Assembly: GCF_050624435.1 (NCBI RefSeq)
Contig: NC_134547.1
Coordinates: 28,258,419-28,322,418 of the forward strand
DNA length: 64,000 nt
Reading direction: 5' to 3'
DNA from: Tenrec ecaudatus
Taxonomy: Eukaryota > Chordata > Mammalia > Afrosoricida > Tenrecidae
Shown here one piece after another: positions 20,991 to 31,774 of the stretch. Both the position numbers and the translations under genes were made by a program. The notes below the pieces were generated by a model. The model was not told the DNA's origin and searched no databases. It worked only from the letters and a program-made list of their open reading frames with translations. How positions within the stretch are numbered: position 1 is the first letter of the stretch; the number at the start of each line of letters is the position of its first letter.

Positions 20991-22229
20991 AGTGTAGTCT
21001 TTCATCATCCATGGTTACTTCCAGATTTGTAACTAGACTTAAGTCCCAGGAAGCTATGAAGAGATATGTTACACTCCGAGAGATCTACTTGCTTTTTCTT
21101 TCCTAAAATATACAAAGGAAACCTGGAGAATGTGAAGAGGCTGCAAACAGTTCGTGGGAAAATTCTGTTACCTTTTCATTCTATTTTCCACAAATGCTTT
21201 TGAAGCTCCTACAGGGGCAGTGAATTATTTACTGTGGCTCTCCTAGCCAATGTCTCTGATTCCCACCAGTGACCTTTCCCTGCACGGGTCTGGTACGAAG
21301 GTTACTGATAGAATTCACTCACGAGTGATTGTGAACAGGTTTCCCTAGCATGCCACCCTGATGTGTGTAACATGACCCCACTGAGAAGCAGGAAGAGGGA
21401 TCTCATTACAAGCAAGAGATCGGAGTGAGTGCATCCTCTGGACCTGAGATCCTTGCACAGTGAACTTCCTGGATCCTCCTGGTACACAGATGACAGCTAT
21501 ACCTTCAGAGAAGCAATGGCAAAACCAGCAACCGGAGCATGGAACAGATGATGGACATCCCAAATAAAGCGGAATGCTTTTGTGCAGGAAGCTGGTTTGT
21601 GGAGTGGGGTGCGGAGCTTGCTGATCCACAGAGCTTGAGCTGAATGCCTTCAGGTTGAGGCCTTCAGGGAAATGGTAGCCTTTTGGGCCATTTATTAGTG
21701 GACCTGAAAGAACTTTGAAAAATGTCCTTATGAGCAACTATCCTGAGCAGTCCTCACTGGAATTGCAGCTGTTAACTTTCTTAAATAAACACTTCAATCA
21801 TGAATTTTGTCTGTGAGTTCTGTATAGCCACTCCAATGGATTTTGGAACCCAGAGAAGTTCGATAAAGAACATTAAGACAGCATGGCTTCCCCTTAAGGG
21901 TGGGAATAATTATTAAGGGCATTGGGTAAGGGTGCAAGGAAAACAGAGTTGCATCAGACTGAGCTTATTGATATGGGTCCCCTACACACAGATTCTTCAC
22001 ACAGTGTTTTATTTTGAGTGGTAAGGAAGGATCTTCTACTTTATTTGGTTGGCTCACTGAAGCATCATTATGTGGTGGTCTACACTAAAGCCAGTTGACA
22101 TACCAGAACTGTCTTGATGTCCCGTAGAAAAAGATATTTAAAGGCTTAAGGAAATTGGAAACTTTTATAGATTTATTAGATGCACACACACACAACCTAG
22201 AGGACACACCTTTTACGACAACTCTAAAA
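20990..22229. other. Intergenic sequence with a possible old LTR at about 21300-21870
   Basis: The segment near 21300-21870 contains a 'cttaaataaacacttcaatc' polyadenylation-like block, and the whole looks like a diverged LTR of MaLR/ERV-L type. I could not define its ends. The rest is unassigned. Confidence 0.3.
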
Positions 22230-22379
22230 ACACAAATCTCACTGCCACTGAGTCAATTGTCAAGGTTTAGTAAGTTACACCTTGGGCTGCTAACAGCAAG
22301 GTCAATTCAAAACCATCAACCACACTGCAGGAGAAAGATGAGACTTTCTATTCCTGTAAAAAGTTACCATTTTGGAAAC
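22230..22379 (+). mobile_element. AfroSINE, left part, split by an LTR insertion
   Basis: 'cactgccactgagtcaattg' is followed by 'ttgggctgctaacagcaagg' and 'gactttctattcctgtaaaa', ending 'ttttggaaac'. The SINE stops exactly where the solo LTR begins and resumes at 22915 with 'gaaactaacaggggtagtcc'. Confidence 0.8.
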
Positions 22380-22914
22380 TGTGTTAGTCTGGGTAGACTA
22401 GAGAAACAAATTCATAGACTCGTATGTGTAGAAGAAAGAGGTTTATATACAAGAGCAATTGAATATTGAGAAAACATCCCAGACCAGTCCAGATCAAGTC
22501 CACAAGTCTAGTATTGGCCCATATGTTCCATAGTATTCTATAAAGTCCTCGTCAGACTCATGAAACACATGCAATGATGCCAAATGCAGGAAGATCACAG
22601 GCCAGTGGGTGGGGAGTCTTGTGGCTCCAGTGGTGTTGTAAGCATCTCAGTGCGGGCAAGTGTCTCCACGTGGCTTCTCCAGCTCAGGGCACTAGCGTAG
22701 TTCCATGTGTCTTGTCAACTGCTCTGTCTCCCAGGGTGTGAGCAGAGAGAAAGTGTGTCTCGGGCCTCCAGGAGGAAATCTTGGAGTTCCCAGAATCCTC
22801 GGGAGAAGGCCATGCCCACACAAAGGACTCATTGGCTCTCTCCTGCTCAACAGGCTAGACTTCACCCCTACCCTCTTAATCCTCAAATTGACACCAGATT
22901 GTGGAACTACCACA
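22380..22914 (-). mobile_element. Solo LTR (MaLR/ERV-L-like), inserted in an AfroSINE, 5-bp TSD
   Basis: The element is 535 bp, running TG...CA in plus reading, and is flanked by GAAAC at 22375-22379 and 22915-22919. It shares its edge sequences ('agtctgggtagactagagaa' and the 'aactaccaca' end) with the copies at 33662 and 49806. A 5-bp duplication is typical of class III endogenous retroviruses. Only the LTR is present, with no internal gene. Confidence 0.8.
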
Positions 22915-22955
22915 GAAACTAACAGGGGTAGTCCTATTGTGTCCTATAAAATCCA
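22915..22955 (+). mobile_element. AfroSINE, right part after the LTR
   Basis: 'aacaggggtagtcctattgt' and 'gtcctataaaatcc' continue the SINE interrupted at 22379. The final 3' tail is lost or too diverged. Confidence 0.65.
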
Positions 22956-22959
22956 AGCA

Positions 22960-23623
22960 AGATGAGATTTACCACAACTAGGCAGGACACATTTGTAAAG
23001 GAAGCCCCAGCATCCTTGATTGCTAGTTTATGTAAGACACATTTGACAGCGAGAACTGCCCTAATCTAATTAAGACACCTAACTACAATGGGCTTGATTG
23101 GATCCTTTGGTGGTAACAGCCAAGGGGTATGACATTTAATCACCAGAAACAAGGTAAGTATGGTTACTAGAATGGACAGTAGGGTCAAAACCGTAATAAA
23201 AATAGCCTGACTTGGAGGACTTAAGGTATTGGCTATTTAGCTATGGTGTCCCAAAGACTGGAATAGATGGGAATCTAAACATTTACTTTATCTATGCAAG
23301 TGGAAGAATTCTAGGTCAAGCGAATGGCAGCCTAACCTGAATCACTATAATAGAGAATCACGAAGACCCTTCAACCAATTCCTGCACTTAAGCCAGTTTG
23401 CAGATCTACGCCTCTGAATGAATGAGGGTTTGCAGGTGATTAGACCCGCTGTCCCGCATCAAGCTGCTTCTGAAATGAGGCGTGCGGCTGAAAGGAAAAG
23501 AAAGAGACGTGTACAAAGCATGGGATTGGGAGGACAACAGTCTGATGGACTGAAGTACGGAGTATATTCAAAGCTTGGTTTTTATACTCTTCTTACACAG
23601 GGGAATGATTACAACGTAAACAT
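22960..23623. other. Unassigned intergenic sequence
   Basis: No recognisable gene or repeat family. The 123-codon frame starting at 23418 runs into the L1 fragment at 23639, so its C-terminal part is retroposon-derived. Confidence 0.35.
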
Positions 23624-23638
23624 TAAAACACTTATTTT

Positions 23639-23786
23639 TTTAAACATTTTATTAGGGGCTCATACAACTCTTATCACAATCCACACATATACATACATCA
23701 ATTGTATAAAGCACATCTGTACATTCTTTGCCCTAATCACTCTCAAAGCATTTGCTCTCCACTTAAGCCCTCTGCATCAGGTCCTC
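23639..23786 (-). mobile_element. Truncated L1 3' end with perfect 15-bp TSD
   Basis: This 148-bp, minus-oriented piece of the young L1 3' UTR ('ttttattaggggctcataca') is flanked by TAAAACACTTATTTT at 23624-23638 and 23787-23801. It is a clean example of a heavily 5'-truncated L1 insertion. Confidence 0.9.
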
Positions 23787-23801
23787 TAAAACACTTATTT
23801 T

Positions 23802-24290
23802 AAAAAACATTCTGAACCTCGTATCTACGTAAATATTACTTATCTAGACACACTGTCTAAACACTTGAATAGTAACAGCACTATATTCTAACATAAGCAC
23901 AATGACATGCAGGGTTCCAGAGAATCTTAAAGGGGTCATAAATAACTGAGCTATCTCACAGTGTTTTCAGCTGCAAGGTAAACAGAGGCACAGGAGACTA
24001 ATTAGTCACCCACCAATAAACACCTTGACCAGCCAACCACCTCCTACATCGGTTGGGTCTTCTTGGTGAAGGATCCCACTGCATGGCCGAACAATTATTT
24101 TTCCAAGTCTTCCCCAAAGGGGTCTATAACCTCTTACAAGAATGGCTGTTCACTGAGGTTACGGAAATAATCAGACAATGTGGCGTTTACTGGACATGGG
24201 CTCTTCAATGACATGAATTCCAGGAGATCCAAAATGATCCTGTGGCTCATCATTCAGTGTAGGGACATACAAGGAATACAACAAAAAACC
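23802..24290. other. Unassigned intergenic sequence
   Basis: No gene or recognisable repeat was identified. Confidence 0.3.
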
Positions 24291-24293
24291 TCC

Positions 24294-25212
24294 AGAATTC
24301 CACCCCCCCCCCCAAAAAAAGCTATGTATTTAAATGTTTTCACAAAACAATATAATCACCTTCAAAGTACTCTCCATTATACTTAATACGTTTGTCAAAT
24401 CTGAGATTCCATTCTTGGAAACATTTGTTCAAACTCATCTGTTTGGATGGCTCACAGCACCTCCCTCATTGTTTTCCTTCACTTCTTCTACGTCATCACA
24501 TCACTCTCCTCTCATGTCCCTCTGCACTCAAGGAAACAAACAGAAGTTGCACAGAGCGAGGTCAGGTGAGTCAGGAGTGTGGGCAAGGGAGGCGCGCTGT
24601 TTTTGCCAAAACTGACTCACTGAGATGGCAGCATAAGTAGGTGCATTGTCGGGGTGGCAAATAGTCCCCTGTCTGCCACAAATCAGGCCTTTATTGGCCA
24701 CACACTTTATTGGTTACACTGTCTTTTCAGAATCTCTCAATAGAAAGCTTGATTAACAATCTGAACTGGTGGAACAAACTCCAAATGCATCACAAGTAGA
24801 CAGTTTTGTCTGTTCTGGAAGTTGGTGGACGTCCAGAATGAGGTTTGTCATCAACCAGCATTTCACCTTTTTCTGAAACAAGAAGCACTTGAGTTTTCCC
24901 CATAGCGCTGTCCTTGTCAGCTGTGTTCAACATCACAACAGTTTCTGCGGCATTTTTCCAGAGCATGAAACAAAATTTCACAGCCACACACTGTTCTCTT
25001 ACATCAGCCATCACAAAAAAATGGGGTTCAAGTGAAACTGCTTTTACAAAAAAATTCACTGTGACCAGAAAGAACCTTCCCAGGTGACGCCACTGTGTGT
25101 ACTAACTCAGAGTGAGTTGCTCAGTTGATGCTTGCTTAATGGGAAAAATGCATACTACGAAAACTCAACTCTGCCCTGCACAATTCTGTTTTTTTGGGGG
25201 GGTACCCCTTCG
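24294..25212 (-). pseudogene. Mariner (Tc1/mariner, DD34D) relic, internally deleted
   Basis: On the minus strand the region encodes the start of a mariner transposase (MADVREQCVAVKFCF, then NAAETVVMLNTA and KPHSGRPPTSRTD). It is bounded by inverted termini with the motif GGGGTACCCCCC, and TA follows the right end (25213-25214). At about 919 bp it is shorter than the copy at 47012-48313 (1302 bp), so a central part is missing. Frames are broken and the element is inactive. Confidence 0.85.
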
Positions 25213-25214
25213 TA

Positions 25215-25517
25215 TGAATGTCAGGTTATTAATGCAGTCTTAGCTCAAGCCTATCTCACAGTGAGTCCATAGGGTCTCTGAGTCCATCCTATATTGATTG
25301 CCCAGCTCCAGAATGCATAGTTGAAATAGACATGCTCAGCAACTGACTGAATTCCTACATTAGATCTCTGACATGTGGAATGTGGTCGATTATGGCAGGA
25401 AAAGCCACATGGAAGCCATTATAACTGCAGAGATCACTGGCATTAGCAAATACTTGAGAACGCCTGGGGGGTGATTGCTACAGCATTCTCATTTGACTCT
25501 CCTATTTAAACAACAAC
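25215..25517. other. Unassigned sequence ending in (CAA)n
   Basis: A short (CAA)n run at about 25510-25525 leads into the tail of the next SINE. Nothing else was recognised. Confidence 0.35.
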
Positions 25518-25712
25518 AACAACAAACCAAAAACCCAAACTCACTCCCATCACATCAATGCTGACTTACAGCACAGGGTAGAACTGCCTCTGTGAATTTC
25601 TGAGACTCTAAGTGTTTATAGGAGTAGAAAGCCCCATCTTTCCACGAGGAATGGCTGGTGGCTTCCAACTGCTGACCTTGAGGATCGCAGCTGAAAGAGT
25701 GTTTAACCTACA
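25518..25712 (-). mobile_element. AfroSINE, minus orientation
   Basis: 'ccaaactcactcccatcaca' is the inverted tail, followed by 'acagggtagaactgcctctg', 'gagtagaaagccccatcttt' and 'ggcttccaactgctgacctt'. It is nearly full length. Confidence 0.85.
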
Positions 25713-25754
25713 CAAAAACGCATGGATCTTGGGAAATGACAGTGGAGTTTTGTA

Positions 25755-26120
25755 AAGTGAACTAGGTGATGACTCTTACTGTGGTGAGATTCCAAAGCTG
25801 GTTTTATTGCTTGAGCAAATTAAACACTCCTGACACCTGGTGTACTGCTATTGATCTGGTCAATGTCTTTTGCTCAATTCCAGATTTGCAGGATCACCAG
25901 AAACAGTGTGCCTTTATCTGGCAAGGCACAGCGTCTTCTATACGTTTACCATCTCACCTCAGTGGTATGGCATCATTTAGCCTGCAGCTTAAGTGTACCA
26001 GTGACAGAGATGCAGCATGGAGTCAATGGCAGGCCCCTACTGGTGCGGAACTCTTGGAATTTGGGAGCAAAACTCTGTTATCCTCTGAAGATAACTGTGG
26101 TGTATTTTGACAACTAAAAT
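25755..26120 (+). pseudogene. ERV-L-type pol (reverse transcriptase) fragment
   Basis: The plus-strand translation from about 25766 resembles the central fingers/palm part of an ERV-L-like retroviral reverse transcriptase. A conserved block ends in a Phe-Ser-Ile-Pro-like segment and is followed by the region preceding the catalytic motif. The reading frame shifts near 25960, and no gag, env or LTR pair accompanies it. It is an old, inactive endogenous retrovirus relic. Confidence 0.6.
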
Positions 26121-26736
26121 ATCCACAAAAATAGCATACCCATATTTAGAACATAAGGAATTGAAGTTAACTAAGACAGTTCTGTCATAAAGCACCAATA
26201 TCTTGTGAGATTTCCATAAGAGAATACAGCCTCATTTGCCCATTCTCCCATATTACAGGTAAATCATAGCATTCTGTTTTTTTATTTAATTGCTGCCCAT
26301 ATGCATACTAAAACAGTCTGAAGTGTTGCTTTTGATCATTGTATAATGAAGGTCCAGGCCATGGTCAAGAAGTCATGGATCAAGTTTTGTAGTGTCCACT
26401 TGCGCCTTCCTCCCAGCCCTCAACTGCAAAATAAACTATTGAAACTTTGCATTTGCTTCTTTTATCGTCAGTTAATAAAATATGCTTCTTTAACTCAATA
26501 GTTGAATGGGAAATCTTATTAGATCACTATCTTTAGGTTATTCCAGGTCTCTTACTTCATAGTTTAATTATGTCTTCTTAGTGTTAATTGAAGTCAACCA
26601 CATGCCAAAAAATTAGCATAGAGCTCTTATGAAAAGAACAAGTAAGTTGTTTTGTTTTATTTTTTCCGATTGGTAAAACAAAAAAGCAGATAATGCACTT
26701 ATGATTTGTCAAAAAAAGACAATACTCTTTTCGAGA
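26121..26736. other. Unassigned AT-rich intergenic sequence
   Basis: No gene or repeat family could be assigned. Confidence 0.3.
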
Positions 26737-26962
26737 AGGAGCCCTGGTAAGCGTAGAGATTATGCATTGACTGCAAGCCACAAGGTCCACAGTTTGAAAC
26801 CACTAGTGGCCGTGAGGGAGAAAGATCAGCCTTTCTATTCTGGTAAAGAGTGACAGTCTCGGAAACTCACGGGGGCAGTTCGTCCCTGGCCTATAGGGTC
26901 ACTATGAGTTGGCATCAACTTGATGGCAGCTAGTTTGGGTTTCTGGTTTTCCCCTTTTGAGA
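26737..26962 (+). mobile_element. AfroSINE, full-length
   Basis: It runs from 'gagccctggtaagcgtagag' through 'tttgaaaccactagtgg', 'tctattctggtaaagagtga' and 'ctatagggtcactatgagtt' to 'gatggcagctagtttggg', then a T-rich tail. This is one of the more complete copies in the window. Confidence 0.9.
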
Positions 26963-27389
26963 AACAGCTTTTGGCTTGTTTGTGAGCATTAAATGCTTAA
27001 CCAAGTCAGCAAGCTGTCTGAGCTGTCCTGTCCATCATGAATGGGGTGCTTTCTGACCCACAGAATCATAAAGTTGGGCGAGCACAGCAATGTTCTGCCA
27101 TTATGTGGAAGTTGTATATACGAGATCAGGTCAGGTCAGGACCTGAAGGCACAAGGTAACTACATAAAGAAGTGACCCAATGTCAAGGAGCCTCACTCTC
27201 GTCCTGCTACTTTCACTCTCCCGGTGTGCACCTGGGAGCTCATGGGTAGTTCCTATCACCAGTTGACTGTAGGTTTGCAGAAGGTTCTACTTGGAAAGGC
27301 AGCAACACTTGAAAGTGGACAGCAGAAGCACTTTAAGCCCTTCTGGGGCATCCCCTAGAGAACACCGTGGAACTGTCCCAGAGGCTTTC
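26963..27389. other. Unassigned intergenic sequence
   Basis: It includes a short 'aggtcaggtcaggacctg' stretch at about 27128-27145 (direct AGGTC repeats). No gene was recognised. Confidence 0.3.
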
Positions 27390-27565
27390 TTAGGCCATAG
27401 TGGTGATGTGTTGGGCTGCTAACTTCAAGGGCAGCAGTTCAAAACCATTAGCTGCTCCACAGGAAAAAGAGGAGACTTTCTACACCAATGAAGAGTTACA
27501 GTCTTGGAAACTCACAGGGGCAGTTCTACCTTGCCCTCTAGGGTCGCTGTGTGTGGGCATTGGTG
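27390..27565 (+). mobile_element. AfroSINE, plus orientation
   Basis: 'catagtggtgatgtgttggg', 'agcagttcaaaaccatta', 'ggggcagttctaccttgccc' and 'tagggtcgctgtgtg' follow the AfroSINE order. Confidence 0.8.
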
Positions 27566-27604
27566 TTGTTTTAATCCTTGCAGGTGCAGAGCTCCAGGCG
27601 TTTC

Positions 27605-27690
27605 CTCCCCTGGCACTGCCAGTGGCTTCCAACTGCTGATCCCTTTGGAAGCAGCTGAGTGCTGAACTATTGCTCCACCAGGGTCCCTTA
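27605..27690 (-). mobile_element. AfroSINE head fragment, minus orientation
   Basis: 'ccagtggcttccaactgctg' and 'ctattgctccaccagggtcc' are the inverted AfroSINE head. With the preceding plus-strand copy it forms a head-out SINE pair. Confidence 0.65.
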
Positions 27691-28479
27691 GCCTTTCCTC
27701 GCCACTTCTAAATTATGACTTAACTGGTACTTTTCAAAGTCCTCTAGAAGAAAACTTGAAATTTAAACTTTCACTGTGTAACTGATCAAAAAGTCACTAC
27801 CACGTGAGTTAAAACAAAATCAATAAACAATTGAAGTGGTGCCTACATAAACCAGCAAATTACTTACAAGACATTTTAACAATTTCACATTTCAATTTAG
27901 TACAAGCAAGAAAAGAAGAATGAAATGGTCCCAGGGTACTAAAATTCTTAGCATATTTAATATATGCTTTAGATCATAGTTTTATTCTTCTCAACCAATC
28001 ATCTCTAGGAAATTGTGCTCATAAATACAAATTCTGTTTCATCCCATCTGCAGGAGTCTATACCACTAAGAGAGCTCTTCGAAAACTTAGGTCAAAAAAA
28101 GGCAGACTCTCTGGTAATTACTATTAATTATATCAAAGGTATCTTTAAGTCTCAAATCAGAAAAACAGTGCAGAAAACATACTCATTGATTAACATTGTT
28201 TTGTTGTGAGAAAACCACAAATGATATTTTGTTGTTGTTGTTGTTGTTGTTAAAAGCAAGAATACTAAATTATATGATCAGTATACATTTTTATATAGAG
28301 ATAGATATTTTCCCCATTGAATATGCTCATCTCGATGCATCCGCTGCGAACAGCAACAGACCAATGGCTAAGTCCGTTACAAAGAAGTGGCAGCATAATA
28401 AATACCAATTGACAAAAGCTCCACGGACCCCAGAGACATCGACACAGATGAACACTATTTTTGTTTCCATGCATCTCAT
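27691..28479. other. AT-rich intergenic sequence with (TTG)8
   Basis: A (TTG)n tract lies at about 28229-28252. The rest is AT-rich and unassigned. Confidence 0.35.
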
Positions 28480-29074
28480 GGTATTTTCTGAGGTCCCATT
28501 TGAGGTGTTCTTTCCCTGATTTGGTTGTTTTAATGTGCATTTTTAATTCATTTTTGGTGAAATTTCCCATCTTCCTTCTCTTAATGAGTTCTCAGTATAC
28601 TCCATTGTGGCCAGAAAATAATTTTTCCTTAATGTTTTCAATCTTTTGAAAATTTATTAAAAGTTGCTTCGTGGCCTAAACTATGGTCTTTCCTGGAGGT
28701 TGTAGCACGTGCCCCTGAGAGTAACCCTTCTCCTCGTGGTGTGAGGTGGGGTGTGCTGTGTGTGTCTCTGACGTTTAATTAGCTCTTAGGACTTTTGACA
28801 TCCTGCTTGAGCTTCTGCCTGGTTGTTCTATCGATTTTTGAAAGTGAGACATTGAAGTCTTCACCTATTGCTACAAAATCCCCCTTTGATTCTGCCAGTG
28901 TTGGGTGCACATCTATTTACATATATTTACAATTATTCCATCTTCTTGATGAATGGAACCTTTATCAGTTTATAATGTCCTTCATCTCTTGCAATATTAT
29001 CTCTTTATTTCTAATCCATTTTGTCTGCTGATGCTTTAGCCATCACTGCTCTCCTTTGGTTATTGTTTCCATAG
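28480..29074 (-). mobile_element. Old L1 ORF2 region, minus orientation (left part)
   Basis: The plus strand reads as antisense to L1 ORF2, with 'acattgaagtcttcacctat', 'tttatcagtttataatgtcc' and 'tttgtctgctgatgctttag'. These blocks sit in the usual order for the C-terminal half of mammalian L1 ORF2. It is heavily diverged with no open frame. A younger L1 3' end is inserted at 29089, and the old element resumes at 29561. Confidence 0.7.
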
Positions 29075-29088
29075 AATTCCTTCCCCAC

Positions 29089-29546
29089 CAACCTTACAAA
29101 TCCAGCTAGACCAGAGGATGGACACTGGTACAGATAGGAACTGGAAACACAGGGAATCCAGGACGGATGATCCCTTCAGGATCGGTGCCAAGAGTGGCGA
29201 TACCAGGAGGGTGGAGGGAGGAGGGGCATGGAAAAGGGGAACCGATGATAAGGATCTACATATAACCTCCTCCCTGGGAGAGGGACAAAAGAAAAGTGGG
29301 TGAAGGGAGAAAATGGACAGAGTAAGATATTACAAAATAATAATTTTTAAATTATCAAGGGTTCATGAGGGAGGTGGAGCAGGAAGGGAGGGGAAAATGG
29401 GGAGCTGGTACGAAGGGCTCAGGTAGAAAGCAAATGTTTTGAGAATGATGATGGCAACAAATGTACAAATGAACTTGACATGATGGATGGATGTATGGAT
29501 TGTGATAAGAGTTGTACAAGCCCCCAATAAAATGATTAAATTAAAA
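29089..29546 (+). mobile_element. Young L1 3' end, plus orientation, inside old L1, 14-bp TSD
   Basis: A 458-bp 3' UTR piece ends 'ccaataaaatgattaaatta' plus A-rich tail. It is flanked by AATTCCTTCCCCAC at 29075-29088 and 29547-29560. The duplication and A tail show L1-type target-primed insertion. AATAAA is the element's own polyadenylation signal. Confidence 0.92.
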
Positions 29547-29560
29547 AATTCCTTCCCCAC

Positions 29561-29700
29561 ACTTTTATTTTTAACCCCTTTGTGTCGATATTTAAAGTGA
29601 ATTTCTTGTAGACAGTCTGTAGCATAGATTTCTACACTAATCTGACTTGCAGCTTCCTTTTCAGAAATAAAATAACTCGGTGCCCACCTGACAATTAAAA
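29561..29700 (-). mobile_element. Old L1 ORF2 region, right part after the nested insertion
   Basis: 'tttgtgtcgatatttaaagt' and 'gtgaatttcttgtagacagt' continue the antisense L1 ORF2 sequence that broke off at 29074. Confidence 0.6.
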
Positions 29701-29989
29701 ATATCAGCGCTCTGTCCCATGATGCAGGGTACAGTGCATGTGTCCGCTGTTGCAGCTCCCCTCAGCATCCAGCACCTCCAAGGGGGGATTTCCTACTTTG
29801 AGAAACACTGGACCTTCCTATCATATTGTATTGTCACAAGTTATATTTGCACCCATAGCATAATTATTTCTGAAATTTATAATTGCTACTTAAGAATCTG
29901 CCTTTTAAATCATGTATTTAAAAGAAGAATAGTTACAAACCAAAAGTACAGTCATACTTGCTGTTATATTTACCTATGTAGGTAGATAG

Positions 29990-30160
29990 GAACCCTGGTG
30001 GTGTAGTGCTTAAGAGTTGGCCTGTGATCGGCAAGGTCAGTAGTTGGAAACCACCAGCCCCTTCATGGGAGAAAGATACATCCATAAAATGACAGTTTCA
30101 GAACTCCCCTGTCCTATCGGGTTGCTGGGAGTCGAGATGATCTGATGGCGGTGAATAGTG
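29990..30160 (+). mobile_element. AfroSINE, plus orientation
   Basis: It begins 'ggaaccctggtggtgtagtg', then 'cagtagttggaaaccaccag' and 'cccctgtcctatcgggttgc', and ends 'gatggcggtgaatag'. It is slightly shortened in the middle. Confidence 0.88.
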
Positions 30161-30164
30161 GATG

Positions 30165-31035
30165 TCTGTAGTTACATACGCTGGCACTCTTTATTTCTAT
30201 GTCTTTAATTTACTAGCCTGTCTTTGCATTCCAGCCTTTAGCATCTCATGCAAGGTAGGTCTCCTGGTAACGAAATCCCTTAGGTTATATTTATCCTGCA
30301 ATGTTTTAATTTCTCCATCGTTCTTGAAGGGGAGTCTTATTAGGTATGGGATTCTTGGTTGACAGTATTTTTCTTTCAACACTTTAAATAGGTCATCTCT
30401 TTGCCTTCTGGCCTTCATAGTATTTGAGGAGAAATCAACTGTGGCTCTTCCCGAGAATCCCTTGTATGTAATGATCAACTTTATTTATATGACTTGCAAG
30501 ATTCTCTCTGTGTCTTTGTGTTTTGACAATTGGCTATGGTTTCTCTTGGTGTGACTCTCTTTGAGTTTATCCTTTGGAGTTAATTGAGCTTCTTATATAT
30601 GCATATTCATGTCTTTTACCAGATTTGGGAAATTTTATCTTTATTCCTTCAAATAATTTTTCTACTGCTTTCTCTCTCTCTTTCCGTCTGGGACTTCTAT
30701 TATATGTATGTTGGTGTGCTTGGTGATGTTCCACAAGTCTTTTAGGCTTTGTTAATTTCTTTCATTCCTTTTTTCTTTCAGCATCTCAGACTTGAGAAGT
30801 TCAATGACTGCATTTTCAATTTGGCCGATCATTCCTTTTGCTACTGTTGAACCCTTCTCATGAAAGCTTCATTTCAGTTATCATACTCTTCAGTTGCGGA
30901 ATTTCTCTTTTGTCCCTTTTTTCATAATTACTGTTCCTTTGCTTATGTCCTCATTTATTTCATGCATCATTTTTCAGTCCCCCAACCCACCCATGATTTC
31001 CTTTAGTTCCTTGGACATATTAAGATCGTTGAAAT
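30165..31035 (-). mobile_element. Old L1-related sequence, minus orientation
   Basis: Plus-strand blocks such as 'tttgcattccagcctttagc', 'caaggtaggtctcctggtaa', 'tctttgccttctggccttca' and 'gagtttatcctttggagtta' are those of an ancient L1/HAL1-type element in antisense. No open frame remains. Confidence 0.65.
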
Positions 31036-31772
31036 GTCTTTGGTTAGTGTTCAAGGTGAAAAAAATCAAGACACCATATTGGCTTTCTTTTGGTGACTCA
31101 TCAATCAGGAAACATCTGTTCTAAAAGTAGAAAGATACTCTGAAGAGTAGTACAAAGCAGAAGGATGCTTCAAGAACTAATGAATTAGAATAAGAAATGG
31201 GCAAATGTGGATCCATGAGAGGAAGAGGCATAGAAGGTGGGAGGGGGGCGCGGGGAGAGGCATGTGGGCTGGAAATGCCCTTAATAAGCTGGAGGTTTTG
31301 ATTGAAGGCATAGCTTTAAAACACACACCCAGATACATACACAAAGGAAGTGGAACAAACCGGGTTTATTCCTCACAGGTCCTGGTACAGGGGTGCACAA
31401 GAGCCAGGGGAAGGCAGTCTTCCATCCCATGCATCAGAGGGGAACATCAACATTTATAGGACAATCAGTGTGTCCTATAAATAACTTATGTAGGCCAACT
31501 TCTAAGCAATACTTTGAAAAGTAACTCAAGACACTGAGGTAGGAAGAAGAAAGCAGGATTTCAAAGGTTTGGTTTAAATGTCCAGACTTAGGCATGCGTT
31601 TGGCTGACCCAGACCATAGACCTAAATGCCCAGGCAGCAACCTTTAAATGCCTGTTCTCATCACAGAACGGCTTGTTTTTTCACTGTGCGTTTTGTTTTG
31701 TTGTCCCCCCCCCACCCACACACACTGACTTATTTCTTTCTTTCCTTCTTTCTTCCTTCCTTCCTTTCTTTT
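31036..31772. other. Possible diverged LTR, with an inverted repeat and a pyrimidine tract
   Basis: The reverse strand shows 'ctgtgaggaataaacccggt', a polyadenylation-like block as in retroviral LTRs. The ends are not defined. An 11-bp inverted repeat lies at 31453-31481. A C/T tract (about 31705-31772) precedes the L1 at 31775 as its inverted tail. Related sequence may resume at 32581. Confidence 0.3.
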
Positions 31773-31774
31773 TT

